From Mortierella alpina (taxonomy: Eukaryota; Mortierellomycota; Mortierellomycetes; Mortierellales; Mortierellaceae), in assembly GCA_029449245.1 (NCBI GenBank), contig JANATF010000002.1, positions 1,550,001 through 1,614,000 of the forward strand: a stretch of 64,000 bases of DNA, read 5' to 3'. Position numbers and translations under genes: made by a program. The notes beneath the pieces were generated by a model. That model did no database searches, was not told where the DNA came from, and saw only the letters and a program-made list of their open reading frames with translations. The first letter of the stretch is position 1; each line of letters opens with the position of its first letter. This document shows positions 21,404 to 33,889 of this stretch, piece after piece.

Positions 21404-24400
21404 ATGTCGGACGACGAACAAAGAAGGAACTACTCGGACGAGGAAGGCGAGGACGTCGGCTACGACGACAGCGATCGCGACGACGACGACTCTGAGGAGG
21501 AGGAAGATGACGAGGAAGAGATCAAGAGAGTAAGGATCAGTGCTTTCTTGGAGACTACAGCCTGTTCTCGGTCTCCTGTCCTCGTTTCTTGAACGCGCAG
21601 TCGATAGTGTTGGCGCCTTTACGTTCTACTCGGCAAACGACTTCAGCTGACCCTTTACGATTGTTTTTCTTTCTTTGATTCTTCTCAGGTCAGAGATGGA
21701 TTCATTGTCGATGACGACGAGGATGAGGACGAAGAGGACGAAGAAATCGTGCGCCGCTCCAAGAAGAAGAGGAGAAGAAAGGAGGCGATCGGTAAGAGCA
21801 GGATCATGAATAGGCAGCCCTTGATTATCCCTCAGCGCCTTGTTCACACCCCAAGGTTCCTCGCCTTTTGAACTTTCCTATGTTTCCATAGAGGAGGATC
21901 TCGACGAGGAAGATTTGGATCTGATGGAGGAGAACACAGGAGTGAAGATCCGCCGTCCCGAGGTATGTGTGTCTCGAATAACACCATGGCTGATATGCTT
22001 TGGACAGTGAAAGAGGGAGATAGAGAGAAGGAATGCTAACTGCCTCACCCTTTGCTACCGATGTTAGAAATTCAAACGACTGAAGAAGCGCCGACAGGAG
22101 GATGAAGATGAGGAAGAAGAGCCAGCACGCCCACGACATGACGAGCTCCAAAAGATCTTTGAGGACGATGATGACGAAGTGGACGACGAAATGGACAGGT
22201 TCATCGACGATGACGATGAAGAGGACGAGGACCTAGATGATCGTAGACGAGATCGCCGTGAAAAGGTTCCAGTCAAGCCTCGTGCACGACGGGCACCTAT
22301 TGACGGACTGAGCGAAGAGTAAGTTGGCAGGAGTTGACACTGATTACACTCCGACAATATGCTGATTGATCAAGTGGAATGATTAGCTGATGGTTGATGT
22401 TCTTTGACATGCTAGGGTTTGGGCAGAGTGGTATGAGGTCTTTGGCGACGGTGAGGATTACAACTATGCCCTTGGTAAAGAGAATGGCGAAGAATCCTAC
22501 TATGAGCGCAAGCCAGAGCCCCGACTCAAGGACGTGTTCGAGCCCGGTGTTCTGGCCGAGAGAATGATGACGGACACGGACGAGATCATTCGAGTCAAGG
22601 ATGTGCCTGAGCGCATGCAACTCCGTACCGGCATTCAGGCTGACAGAGTTCTGAACGACGACGACATTGAAGAGGAGGCTTACTGGATCACCACACAGCT
22701 AAATGAGAACAGGAGAGGGGTCGACCAACCTGCGTTCCAAACCGAGAATGTCAACTCGGTGCTCAAGTTCATGTCACAGGAGCTCATGGAAGTGCCGTTT
22801 ATTGAGACACATCGTCGGGATTACTTCACGAAAGTCGATGGCTCGAAGCTGACGGAGCTCTTGTCGCGTGAGGATCTCTGGTACATTTACGACCTGGACC
22901 TCAAGTTCCGATCGTTCCTCGAACGTCGCGAGGCCATTAAGGCTCTTATGGATCGCATGGAAATCTATGATGAGTACTTGAGCGACTCGTTGCTCAAGGC
23001 CACCAAACTTGAGGAGCTGACAGATGTTTCTGATTACATCAACCTGCGGTTCTCCAAGCAAATCGACAAAACTAAAGCATTCAAGAGACCCGGAGCCGGA
23101 GGTTCATATGACACCGTCAAGCGCGAACAACTCACCGATCTCATCAAGGACTTTGGTCTCACTGCTCGTGAGTTTGGAACTAATCTGATCGAAGGCAACA
23201 AGCGGTTTTTCCCCGACGATCTTGCCATTCTTCCTGAGGACGCTGCCGCAAGCTATGTTGGTCCAGGTTTCCCCTCTGCGGATCGTGTTGTCTCGTTGGT
23301 CATGAAGATGATTGCACAAGAGATTGCCGTTGACCCTCAAGTTCGCAGGGCTATCCGATCAAAGTACGAGGGCGCTGCCTGCGTTACCGTCACCCCTACT
23401 GAAAAGGGCATGGGAGTCATTGATGAACTGCACCCCTATTACCCCTTCAAGCGTCTGTCTCAAAAGTACGTGCGGGACTTTCACGATGGACAGTATCTCC
23501 AGATCTTGCAGGCTCAGTCTGAGGGTCTCGTCAAGGTCGAGATCAAGATTCCCGAGGAGGCCAAATATCTCCAGGGTATTCAGGACTTTTTCCTGAGCGA
23601 TAACTTTTCAGAGACATCTCAAAAGTGGAATGAGATTCGCGGCAAGATTTTGACGAGCGCACTCAAGGATCAGGTGTTTGTCCTGATGGAGCGTGCCTTG
23701 AATGAAAAGCTGAGGTCACAGGCGGAGGAATGGGTCGCGAAGAAGTGCCAAATAAGCCTTGAGGAGGTAAGTAAACCCCCTGATGTGATATGTCTGATTC
23801 AACAAATGCAGTTGATGCTTATAGATGTTTTTGCTTCACTCGGCTCCTTAGAAACTGAATGTCGCCCCATTTGCGGCCCGGGGCATTAAGTACGATCGCG
23901 ACTACTCTCCCAGAGTGGTTGCCATCTCACATGGCCCAGGCTCGAGCAAGGATGCCATCCAGGTGGCGTTCGTGGACGACAAGGGCAAGTTCAAAGATCA
24001 CATGAAGATTGACAGTCTACGCGAGATGAAGGCACAGAAAGACCTGGTCGACTTTTTGGACCGCCTCCGCCCAGACGTCGTGGTTGTCGGCGGGTTTACT
24101 GTCATGACGCGCCGCCTCCTCGAACAGGTCGAGAAGGTGGTCAACGACTTGCGGGATTTGCGAGGAGATGAGGTCGCAGTGATCATGACCAACGACGAAG
24201 TCGCGCGTCTCTACCAAAACTCCAAGAGGGCGGCAGAGGACCACCCTGAGGCGAACGTTCTGACTCGCTACTGTATCAGTCTTGCTCGATTGGTGCAGAA
24301 CCCTATGAACGAGTATGCCGCCCTTGGTCGGGACCTTATCAATATTCGTCAGCACCCATTGCAGCATCTAGTGGGAGAGGATCGACTTCGGGAACTCCTG

Positions 24401-26452
24401 GACAGAGCACTGATCAACATTATCAACGCCGTCGGTATCGACTTTAATGCTGTGGTTGAATCGCCTTACAAGGCCCACATGCTCCAGTACATCTGTGGTC
24501 TTGGCCCAAGGAAAGCCCAGAGTCTGATCAAGAGCATCGAGGCCGATCAAAACAACGGAAGCCTGGACAAGCGTGGAGACCTTGTTATCCGAAAGCTGTT
24601 GACGTGGAACATATTTATGAACTGCTGCAGTTTCCTCCGTGTGCACACCAACTATGGAGGCGATGTCCTGGACGAAACCCGCATTCACTCTGAGGATTAC
24701 AACCTAGCTCGGAAGATGGCAGCAGACGCGTTGGAGATTGACGAGGAAGGACTGGAGGAGTACGAGAACGCGTCTCAGCACGTTGAAGAGCTGATGCGGG
24801 ATGATGGCGCAGAGAAACTGAACGAGCTTTTGTTGGAGGACTATGCCCATCAGCTCGAGGTTATCCAGCACAAGCCCAAGCGTATGACACTCGAGACAAT
24901 CAAGGTCGAGCTGCAGCATCCATTCCGCGATCCCCGCCGGCCCTTCGAGCGTGCCACACCTGATCAGATCTTTACCATGCTGACGGGCGAGACTGACCAG
25001 ACATTGAAAGAGGGATACATTGTCCCAGCTTTGATAACCCGAATCCGTGAAAAGAACGCCATGTGTCGACTGGACTGCGGCATCGATGGTATCCTGGCTA
25101 TCCAGAACATTGCCGACTCCAAGATTGGTGCCATCGCTGACATCCTCAGCGAGGGTCAGACTCTTCAGGTCAAGATTCTGCGACTGGAGAAGGAGAAGTT
25201 CTTTGCAGATTTGACCTGCAAAGAGAGTGAGCTCCGTCACGGAGACACGAAACTTCGTATGCTGCCCACGGACAGGATGTTTGATCAGTTTGAGGAAGAG
25301 CGAGCGAGAAACCAGGTCAAGACTGATGTCAAAAAGTCGAATTTCCTGCCTCGCAAGGTCACGCATCCACTCTTCAAGAACGTGAACGCCGAGGCTGCGA
25401 CCAAGTACTTACAGGACAAGAGCCGCGGTGATCTCGTCATCCGGCCATCGACGCGTGGTGTGGACCATCTCACAGTAACGGTCAAACTGGCCGACAATCT
25501 CTACAAACACTTTGATATCCTTGAGCTGGACAAGAAGGACGACGTGAGCCTAGGCAAGATTCTGAAGATTGACAATGCCAAGTATAGCGATCTGGACGAG
25601 CTCTTGGTCTCTCATATCGAGTCGATCCTCAGTATGACCATGTCGCTCATGGCCAGCCCCAAGTACAAGGAGAGTGCAGAGGACCTGAAGCAGTCGCTCG
25701 ACACACAAACCAAGGCCAAGCCTGGAGCCGCCGTCTACGGATTCACCCTGAACCGAAAGGCTGCCGGCTACTTTTCACTCGTGTTCAAGGTCGGTGCTAA
25801 CCGCCCGATCGAGGAGTGGGGCATCAAGGTCATCCCCGACACGTTTGTGCTTAAAGGTCCAAGCACGAGGGAGTGTAAGGATGTGGTTGAGCTGTGCAAC
25901 TCGTTCAAGGAGCTAATGCAGCAACGGCACCGGCCCAAACCCGCAAGCGCGGCACCTTCAGCAAGTAGCAGCAGCAGCAGCCGACCCCACTATAACAGCC
26001 AGACGGGTAGCGGCAGTAGTAGCAGTTACAGCAATGGCGCGTACGCTCCTCACCACACACCTGCACACCCTGGCGGCTACCACCACCCGTCCTCGAATGC
26101 GCATCACTATGTGCCACACCACTCTCAGCCAGTGGCAGCACACCACCTTGCACACCAGCCTATGCCCATGCACCAGCCCCACTCGTCGTCGTCGTCAGGC
26201 GGTGCACCATGGAGCTCGACGCCCTGGGGCGGAGCGCCGTGGACAGGAGCGCCGTCGAGCGGACACATGGGGCCTTCTGGCGGACACATGACGGGACCGC
26301 ATCATCATGGGTACGGAAGCGCACATGGTGAAAGCAGGCACGGCGCGCCTGGGACGCACGATGCATATGGACCACGGTCATCGCGTGCGCCTCCCACGCC
26401 CCGCCGGTTCATGCCCCCGCCCGGCCAGCAGCCGCAAAAGCCGTACTACTAG
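21404..26452 (+). CDS. SPT6: Transcription elongation factor and histone chaperone SPT6
   Basis: It travels with RNA polymerase II, reassembles nucleosomes and binds the Rpb1 linker. Exons: 21404-21529, 21689-21791, 21892-21962, 22068-22318, 22416-23766, 23852-26452, giving 1500 aa. The N-terminus is the usual highly acidic Asp/Glu region with basic patches. It is followed by VWAEWYEVFGDGEDYNYAL and the helix-turn-helix and death-like core. A YqgF-like domain lies at ~655-800, a helix-hairpin-helix at ~838-870 (GLGPRKAQSLI), an S1 RNA-binding domain at ~1020-1090 and the tandem SH2 module from ~1140 (DLVIRPSTRG holds the phosphate-binding Arg region). The tail (~1355-1500) is rich in His, Ser, Pro and Gly and is probably disordered. 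The exon 5/6 junction was set by continuity through KLNVAPFAARGI. Confidence 0.96.
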
Positions 26453-26825
26453 GCGCGTATGCCTACTGTTTCTATGTGTTGTTTTTATCCCTGTTACCGT
26501 TTCGTTTGTGCTATCATTAAAAAAGGCTGTCAAAGCTGTGCGATCAAAATTCTTTGAGGATGGATTTTTTTTTTTTTTTTTGAGGATGGATTTCAGTAGT
26601 GTCGAGTGCACACTGCTTGGCATGTAATCTTTCTTTTCGCCACAGACCCCAACGCGCATTGCATTCTTCACGCTCTTGCGCCCTTGCTCCCCTTTGCGCT
26701 TCGAGTGGTCGCTGGCACGAGCTCGACAGGACACAACAGGACACCCCTCACCGCAAACCTCCGCAACTACCGCACAGAGACATCGGGATTGTAAAGCATC
26801 CGCGCATGCACACTGGTCTCGAGCA

Positions 26826-29800
26826 ATGAGCAATCCCATGCAGGACGAGGCAGACGCCTTCTTTGGCGCGATCGACTCGCCTAATCAACACGACACCTCC
26901 ACAGCAACAGCAGCAGCTACTGCATCTCCCTTTGCGTCAGTGCAGCGCAACTCAACCACCGATGCATCGAGCCCTCAGGACCAGCAACCACTTCAATCCA
27001 CTCTCGACACGTCAACCACCCTACCCTCGGCTGCGTCGCTTCCAGAACACCTCCGATTGCAACCGGGGATGAGTCCCGCAATACAGAAGGGCTCCGTATC
27101 GCTGGGCCTTGCTCTTGGCGGATCTGGTTTTAGGCGAAAACCACTCTTTGGACCGGACGAGGACGAGGACGAGGACGACGATCTCCTTGGTGTTGCGGGA
27201 GAACAAGCACACGATGACCTTCTTTCACCAGGGAACAGAAGAGTTGGAAAGTCAAGGAGGAAGAACAGCAAGGATGCAACGTTCCTAGAATTGACGCAGT
27301 CCGACTTTGATGGAGACGAAACGAGAACAGGTGTACGAAACGAGGAAGGGGAGGATGACGACGAATTCTTGGACGAGGATGCCGACTCGGAGACCCCACT
27401 ACAGCCTCAGGAGCCGATCCGTGGACTCGAGTAAGAGTCAACTGTTTTTTAGTTTATTTTTGGCTGCTTCTCTGTCTCTTTCTCCACGATCGGCATGGCT
27501 TTGAAGTTCTTGGGTCATTGTCTGCTATCTACGCGGTCGTTAACATGCAGTTGTCATTTTTCACCACTTTGACTATAGGAGTCGACACGACTTCAACTTT
27601 TTCAGAAACAAGAACCATCCAGACAGCGGCAAGTCCAGGACCAATTCGTTTCTCAGCAGACTAGGCGTGACAGGATCCTCTGGTGGGAGCTCACCTGGAC
27701 TAGGAATAGGACTAAGCGGATCGGGAAGCAACAGCCGCTTAGAATCGCCACGGCTAGGCATGGGTCCGTTTGCATCGGGCTCGAGAATGAACAGCTCAAG
27801 GTTCCCAGGCAAACTGTTTTTCCCCAGGACATCGTCATTTGGCACATCAGCCGGAAGCGGCAATGGCGGCGGTGGCGGTGGCGGCGGAGAACAGGACGGT
27901 GGCAGTGATGGCGCGGTTTACGAGGGAGGATCGGGCGATCCGAGTCCGATCTACCCTGGTGGATCGAACCCGTACCATGATGATGCTGTCGACTGGGTGG
28001 TAGAGGGTACGGGCATGAGAGTAGCCTATGATGACTTTACGACCATTGACTGGATTCATGACTTTGCAGAGGAGCGCATGCGGACCAGGAGACTACACCG
28101 CCAACCGGGTCTTGCAGGCCAGGTTGCGGTCATGTACGATTGGGTACAAGGCTGGGTCGTGGTCTTGGCTGTGGGAATCGCAGCGGGCATTGTCGCAGGC
28201 GGATCGGATATCGCGTCGCAATGGCTCGGAGACATCAAGGAGGGCTATTGTGACACGGCGTTTTATCTCAACCGCAACTTTTGCTGCTGGGGGCTAGATG
28301 AGACAGACGCCTGCCAGAATTGGATCCCGTGGAACAGTTCGACGTTTGTGGTCGGATACGTGTTTTACATCATGTTTGCACTCATGTTTGCCACTACTGC
28401 GGCGTACTTGGTCAAGACATTTGCCCCTTATGCTGAGGGCTCTGGTATTCCTGAGGTCAAGACTATACTTGGAGGATTCGTCATTCGCCACTATCTTGGG
28501 CTAGAGACACTTGTCATCAAGACTGTCACGCTTGTCCTCGCAACGGCTGCAGGGCTCTCCCTCGGCAAGGAGGGGCCATTGTTGCATATATCTTGCTGCA
28601 TTGGTAACATCCTGCCAAGAGTCTTTCCCAAATTCAAGAAGAACGAGGCCAAGATGCGTGAGATTCTCTCGGCAGCAGCCTCCGCGGGTATTTCAGTGGC
28701 ATTTGGAGCGCCTATTGGCGGCGTCGTGTTCTCGCTGGAGGAAATGTCGTATTACTTTTCGTCCGATACAATGTGGCACTCGTTTTTTTGTGCCATGGCA
28801 GCAGCTGTGGCTCTGAAGCTGATGGATCCTTTCCGAACGGAGAAGCTGGTGGTCTTTCAGGTCTCTTATGACAGAGATTGGCATGGATTCGAGATGATAT
28901 TCTATATGCTCCTCGGAATTCTCGGCGTAAGTCTTTGTAAAATGACATGAGCCGTCTTGTTAATCATTTTTTGGGCACGCTTTCTTGTATTAACGAGCCT
29001 TCACTGTTGCCACTGATTTGTTTTTTAGGGCTTGTGGGGAGCATTTTTCATCAGGATGAATCTGCGCCTGGCTGCATTCCGCAAGACGTCGTGGCTGAGG
29101 TTCTTTCCCATATATGAAGTGTTTGGTGTTTGTCTTTTGACTGCAATGGTCGGCTATTTGAACGTTTTCACGAGGTAAGCAAGAGAAAAAAAAATGGGTG
29201 TATATTATGTATGTTGATGAAGGGATGAGATAAAAAATGAATCTTCCTACTCACCTTCCCGGCACTCTATCCACGTTTGCAACCCTCCTGTACTCTGCTG
29301 GTGGAATCCAAATAGAGTCCAATCCCCTGAGCTGCTGGCGAATTTGTTCCGCGAGTGCGACGGGGGTGCTGGCAACTATCACGGTCTTTGTGACGAGGGC
29401 GGAGTAGCACTTAGAGTGTTTGCTCTCTTGTCAGCAGGCGGAGTCAAGGGTATTCTTACAATCCTGACCTTTGGACTTGCGATCCCAGCAGGTATCTTCA
29501 TGCCCTCCATGGTCATTGGAGCCTTGTTTGGTCGCGCTTTGGGTATGCTTGTGCTGGCCTGGCAAACCAACCATCCTGGATTCTGGCTGTTTGCGTCTTG
29601 CTTGCCAGACGTGCCCTGTGTTACCCCTGGTTCATATGCGATGGTCGGCGCGGCAGCGTCGATGGGAGGTGTGACGCGGATGACGGTGTCGTTGGTGATT
29701 ATTATGTTTGAGCTGACAGGCGCGTTGACCTACGTCCTCCCGATCATGATTGTTGGTAAGTTTGAGAAGCAACACTTTCCAGAACTGAGTATGTCAGAAT

Positions 29801-30589
29801 GCTGTTGTTGTTGGAAGGGGAACCTGCTGACCCTTTTGTCTGTTCTTTTTTTTTCTAAACTGGTTTATTTACAACCTAGTCATGACAAGCAAATGGGTTG
29901 GAGATGCGTTTGGCAAGGAGGGAATTTTTGATGGAATCATTTTGCTCTGTGGATATCCCTTCCTGGATGACAGGGAAGAGTACAAACTCAACACGATGGC
30001 TTCTCAGGTCATGACCCCAGTCGAGGACATTGTTGTCGTCACTGCGACTGGTAATACGTTGGATTCACTTGACAACTTGCTGCACGAGACGCAGTATAAG
30101 GGCTATCCAGTCGTCAATTCCTTGAGAGATATGATGCTCGTCGGGTATATCTCAAGAACAGAGTTGCGATATGCCATTGATGAGGCGAGGAGGCGGAACT
30201 TGCCTGGGAACACTCCAGCAGGGAATGTGGTGCCGATATTGGAGAACACACCAGCGTTTATAGAGTTCCGGTTGTGGATGGACCAGACGCCCATTACAGT
30301 GTCGCATCGGTTCCCGATGGATCAGGTCATTGTCATCTTTCGGAAACTGGTACGTGGAAAGGAACAAGCCAGTGATCGCTTTTTTTTTAAGTTCCTTGGG
30401 TCACTTGGCTATACACGCTTCCATTTCTTGAAATTTTTGCTTATATTTCATCTTTCTTTGCTTGGTCACTAGGGAGTACGGTATGTGCTATGCACGCAGC
30501 ATGGGCAGTTACTGGGGTTGATCACGAAGAAGGACGTTCTGAGGCACCTCGCATCTATTGAGCATCCTGAAGAGCAGGAATCGTCATGA
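26826..30589 (+). CDS. CLC-type chloride channel/proton exchanger with CBS domains
   Basis: Exons: 26826-27430, 27579-28926, 29029-29174, 29316-29755, 29880-30349, 30473-30589, giving 1041 aa. The long N-terminus is Ser/Gly- and acid-rich and cytosolic. The membrane core holds the three CLC selectivity-filter motifs: GSGIPEVK, GKEGP (gating glutamate E533) and GIFMPSMVIG. SLEEMSYYF carries the EE pair (E589/E590) that includes the proton glutamate of exchangers and resembles the CLC-3/4/5 and yeast Gef1 clade. Two CBS domains follow (about VMTPVEDIVVV to YISRTEL, and the C-terminal VSHRFPMD to LLGLITKKDVLRHL). I infer Cl-/H+ antiport in endosomal, Golgi or vacuolar membranes, supporting acidification. 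At 1041 aa it is longer than most homologues because of the N-terminal extension. Confidence 0.95.
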
Positions 30590-30615
30590 TAGAAGCAATT
30601 TTGATCAATAAAATC

Positions 30616-30634
30616 ATCCATCCATCCATCCATC
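30616..30634. repeat. (ATCC)n microsatellite
   Basis: About four to five units of ATCC lie just after the CLC stop codon. The reverse-complement unit (GATG)n recurs near 58762. Confidence 0.8.
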
Positions 30635-30649
30635 TGGCATTGAACAAAG

Positions 30650-32189
30650 GAGTATAAACTTGATGGCCGTACCTTCTATGCCTCATCAGTGTTGGCACGA
30701 ATTATTTGACGGCGATATATTCCCTCAAGACGATGTTTTCAAAAGATTAGGTCTTCTTTAAGATCTAGCGCTCTTGTCATCGGCGGGATCAGTATGAAAG
30801 AGGGGTTCTGAGCCCAAAGCCTACTAGCGACACTGGGAGGTGAATGGAGACACCTCACGCTACAACAGCCTTGACCCAAGGGGATAATCGCAGAAAATCA
30901 TGCGAGAGGAAGAGATGTCCATACGAAGAAGAATATCTCTGAAAGTGAAAAAGCGGATGTTTAGACAGAATTCGTATGCGATTGCACAAACGCAGAACCT
31001 CCCTCGGGAGTAAAAGCTCAGGTAAGGGGCCGAGGTAGTAGGTGGGATGGTTACAGCCAAGCATTCGCGCGCAGAAACGGACGACGGACGACGGACACTT
31101 GAAGGAATACATTAAGAAGAGTCGGCGCCAAAAAAAAACACCATCAAAGGACAACATCCCAATAAATGAAGAGCAAGGGATGCGAAAAGTTCCAAGAAGT
31201 GAAGAATAAATTACAAATATCTCTAGATATCTCTTTATTATTTCTTGTTCTTCAACTAGGGCGGCTATGCATACACAACTGTTTACGGCAAAGAGTTCCG
31301 ACAATCATCACAACTTTAAAATGGAAAAAGTGTAAAGGGACTAAACAAGAGCATACTTTAGGAAAACCCCGAATGTCATATGTAGTTGATACCATTCTGC
31401 AGTCAAACTCCATTTATTACAACCGGCCACGTTCGATAGAGGATCCAAATTGGCGCCGGTCTTTATAGCTTGCCAGAAGGTGTTGCTTTGCCCGTCATTC
31501 AGTGGAGGCTTGTTGATCGTATAGAATGCACGGACATCGCGTTGGCCTTCTTCGGAGATATTATTTCGCTCGTAACAGTAGCCTTCTATCAGAGCTATGC
31601 AACTGTAGCAACTAACTCCAACTAGAGCTTCCTTGATACCAGCATGACCAGCCATTAACGCTCATATCATCATGCTAACATGGAGAGTGGGCTGACTATC
31701 GTACTGCTGCCACTCATTCACACCTGGCGAATTGGATCATATCAGGAGTGGTCGCAGCTATAAGACGCGCGACAACGATGCAGTCAGTGCACCTTACGAA
31801 AGATATATAGCTATTCTAAAGGACCTTCAACGCTCACACTAGCACGTCTGCCTACGAGGCGGCCTTTGTGTTCGCATGTGTACTTTAAGCGCCCCTCGCT
31901 CGGATACGTGAGCAATCTCGGAGAAAAGCAAGTCGCTCCTTCATAAACTAGAGCAAAAGAGGGGATGAAGCACGCAGTTGTTACCCTGCTTGTCACCAGA
32001 TCTAGGGCTGCGAAATACCGCGTTTCGGTAGGAGCTACCTTCATTTACATTTCATTCGAGAGGAGATGGTACTGCGATTCTGAAAATAATTCCTTGTCAT
32101 ATACTCGTCTCCACCGTTATCCCCATGCTAAAAAGAAGCCATTTTACCCTCATCTAGATGAAGTCATGTCATATTATCAGGTTATTCTG
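30650..32189. other. Intergenic region without a supported gene
   Basis: AT-rich sequence starts the 4 kb gene-free island. A minus-strand frame of 104 codons (31341-31655) and one of 149 codons (30855-31304) are open. Neither shows a recognisable family, so I do not call them as genes. Old degraded mobile DNA is possible. Confidence 0.45.
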
Positions 32190-32198
32190 ACTTTTGAG

Positions 32199-33122
32199 GG
32201 AACAACATATATACACACGGGTGTGTATCTATATATACACGGGGGCGTGTTTATATGTTCATGTCGGGTGTAAGCAACACGGAAAACCTGGATACACAGG
32301 GATGTATATGGTTGAATACACTGGGGTGTGTACGGAAGCGTGTCCTGAGAAAACCTCTTTAGATACACCCTCTACTCCTACCTCTACCCTTTTTCGCCCA
32401 AAGCATGCCTCCATGTATTGATAATGGCTATGCCGGCTATCCTTGTGAATAAGAGCCCGAGCGACTCTCACATACGTTTAGAATGGCAAGAGTATTATTG
32501 TAGAGAGCAATAACTCCGTGAGTGAGATTGATGTCCTTTCTCCATGACATCCTACGCTTGAAATTGATGTGAAGCGCCAATCAACTAGCCGTTGAAGTGC
32601 TGAAGTACATGCATTGATCCACAACAGACCAGCCTGAAAGCGAAACGATGACCAAAAGCAAGGTTGATTGATATTCTTGCTGGTGGCTACGAGCTCCCGT
32701 GTCATGCCATCATACCGTCACTCTTCGCGTAGGACTGTGAGGATACGCGCGCGCGTGAGAAGGGGGAAAAGACACAAATGACGCAGAACATTAGGAGCAA
32801 TTACCGTGAATCTATGATTTATGAGAACCGTGGCCGTAACAGAGGAGACAGTGGAGAGCTATGGTAATATAAGATGAAGCCATTGCCTAGGGATCCAAAC
32901 CCATATAACGCGCTGCTTAGGCATTCATACCACCCTCGAGTCGCACTTCATCACCATTTTCATTAAAAACAAAGTAGGGGAGGTGTGTATCTAAAAGGGT
33001 TTTCACAGGACACGCTTCCATACACCCCCCTGTGTGTTCAGCCATGCACACCCCCGTGTATGTATCTTTTCACCTAAGAAAAAATTATATACACGGAGGG
33101 GCGTGTGCATGTATGTTCTTCC
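32199..33122. mobile_element. Foldback/MITE-like element with hairpin-array arms
   Basis: The two ends are inverted copies. The first 22 bases at 32199 and the reverse complement from 33122 agree at 18 of 22 positions, and similarity extends inward ~150 bp. GTGT(A/G)(T/C)GGAAGCGTGTCCTG matches near 32325-32350, with an inverted partner near 33005-33030. Each arm is itself a string of imperfect hairpins with core ACAC-GGGG-GTGT (for example ACACACGGGTGTGTAT and TACACGGGGGCGTG). Imperfect direct repeats ACTTTTGAG (32190-32198) and ACTTTTGGA (33123-33131) flank it, suggesting an 8-9 bp target-site duplication as made by hAT or Mutator-type transposases. The ~0.63 kb interior has no transposase, so it would be non-autonomous. 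Confidence 0.65.
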
Positions 33123-33190
33123 ACTTTTGGAGCACGTCATTCCAACAAAAAAAACGGCTTTCTGATATCACGCGCAGAAGCAAAAGATAA

Positions 33191-33262
33191 TTCCCAGTCC
33201 GGGGATCGAACCCGGGCCTTGTCGGTGAGAGCGACAAATCCTGACCACTGGACCAACTAGGA
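33191..33262 (-). tRNA. tRNA-Glu (anticodon CTC)
   Basis: A 72-nt cloverleaf folds on the minus strand. The acceptor is TCCTAGT/ACTGGGA with discriminator A, the D stem GTCC/GGAT, the anticodon stem TGTCG/CGACA with loop CTCTCAC (anticodon CTC, reading GAG), and the T arm CCGGG-TTCGATC-CCCGG. All stems pair, with only G-U exceptions. There is no intron. It lies 69 bp from the right end of the foldback element. Confidence 0.95.
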
Positions 33263-33349
33263 ATCGAAGAGCCATGATTGGCTGCTGTTCGAGATGAAAG
33301 TGGACTGCCGGAGTAGTATATGAAACATTGAACATTTCGTGCAATTAGA

Positions 33350-33412
33350 GAGCTTTTTCATGCATATATGGAGCTTTTTCTTGCATATATTCGAATTTTT
33401 CATGTATATATG
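33350..33412 (+). repeat. 3 x 21 bp tandem repeat
   Basis: Three exact-length 21-bp units (33350-33370, 33371-33391, 33392-33412) share the pattern GAGCTTTTTCATGCATATATG, with a few substitutions in units 2 and 3. The array abuts the upstream target-site duplication of the SINE. Confidence 0.8.
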
Positions 33413-33429
33413 GAATGTCAGACGTATGT

Positions 33430-33871
33430 GGGTGGGTGACCCCTCGCTTAGGCGTAAAGGCTCCAACAAGCATGCGGTGGTCCTGGGTTCGACCTTCGGC
33501 AAGAGCATATTGTGCGCTAGCCTCAATGCCCTGGAGGCCCGTGGTGAAATATTCCTCGGATGTACGTAGTACAAGGGTAAGCGCTTGTGCCCGCTATATG
33601 GCATGAACGAGTACTTGGGCAATCTCCCAGAAGTACAAGGTGCAGCTGTGGAGAAGGCCTGAGTTCTCGATCACAGGTGATGAGCCTGTCGACGGTCCCG
33701 GTGGGGCTAACAGAGAGACTACCAAACCACTAGGAGGGACAAGGATTGGCAAGACTGGGCAACGCTGTAGTAGCTTATACCGCTGGAGGGTCGCTATAGT
33801 GGCGCATGAGCCATAGAAGTTTCAACCGAGTATCCGCTACGTTAGGTCTAGTTAGAAATAAAAAAAAAAAA
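33430..33871 (+). mobile_element. tRNA-derived SINE with poly(A) tail and 18-bp target-site duplication
   Basis: The 442-bp insert is flanked by direct repeats GGAATGTCAGACGTATGT (33412-33429) and GGAATGTCAGAGGTATGT (33872-33889), which match at 17 of 18 positions. It ends in an A-rich tail (from ~33856). Near its 5' end are an RNA polymerase III A-box-like TCGCTTAGGCG (33444-33454) and a B box GGTTCGACC (33486-33494), spaced 42 bp start to start as in tRNA genes. Poly(A), a long duplication and an internal pol III promoter together identify a tRNA-derived SINE moved by LINE machinery. The parent tRNA and the partner LINE cannot be named from this window. Confidence 0.85.
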
Positions 33872-33889
33872 GGAATGTCAGAGGTATGT

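Noticed and set aside
31341-31655. Minus-strand 104-codon open frame with balanced composition
   Set aside because: No recognisable domain, no neighbouring exons and no promoter signal. It lies in a repeat-bearing island, so a chance frame or a transposon remnant is as likely.
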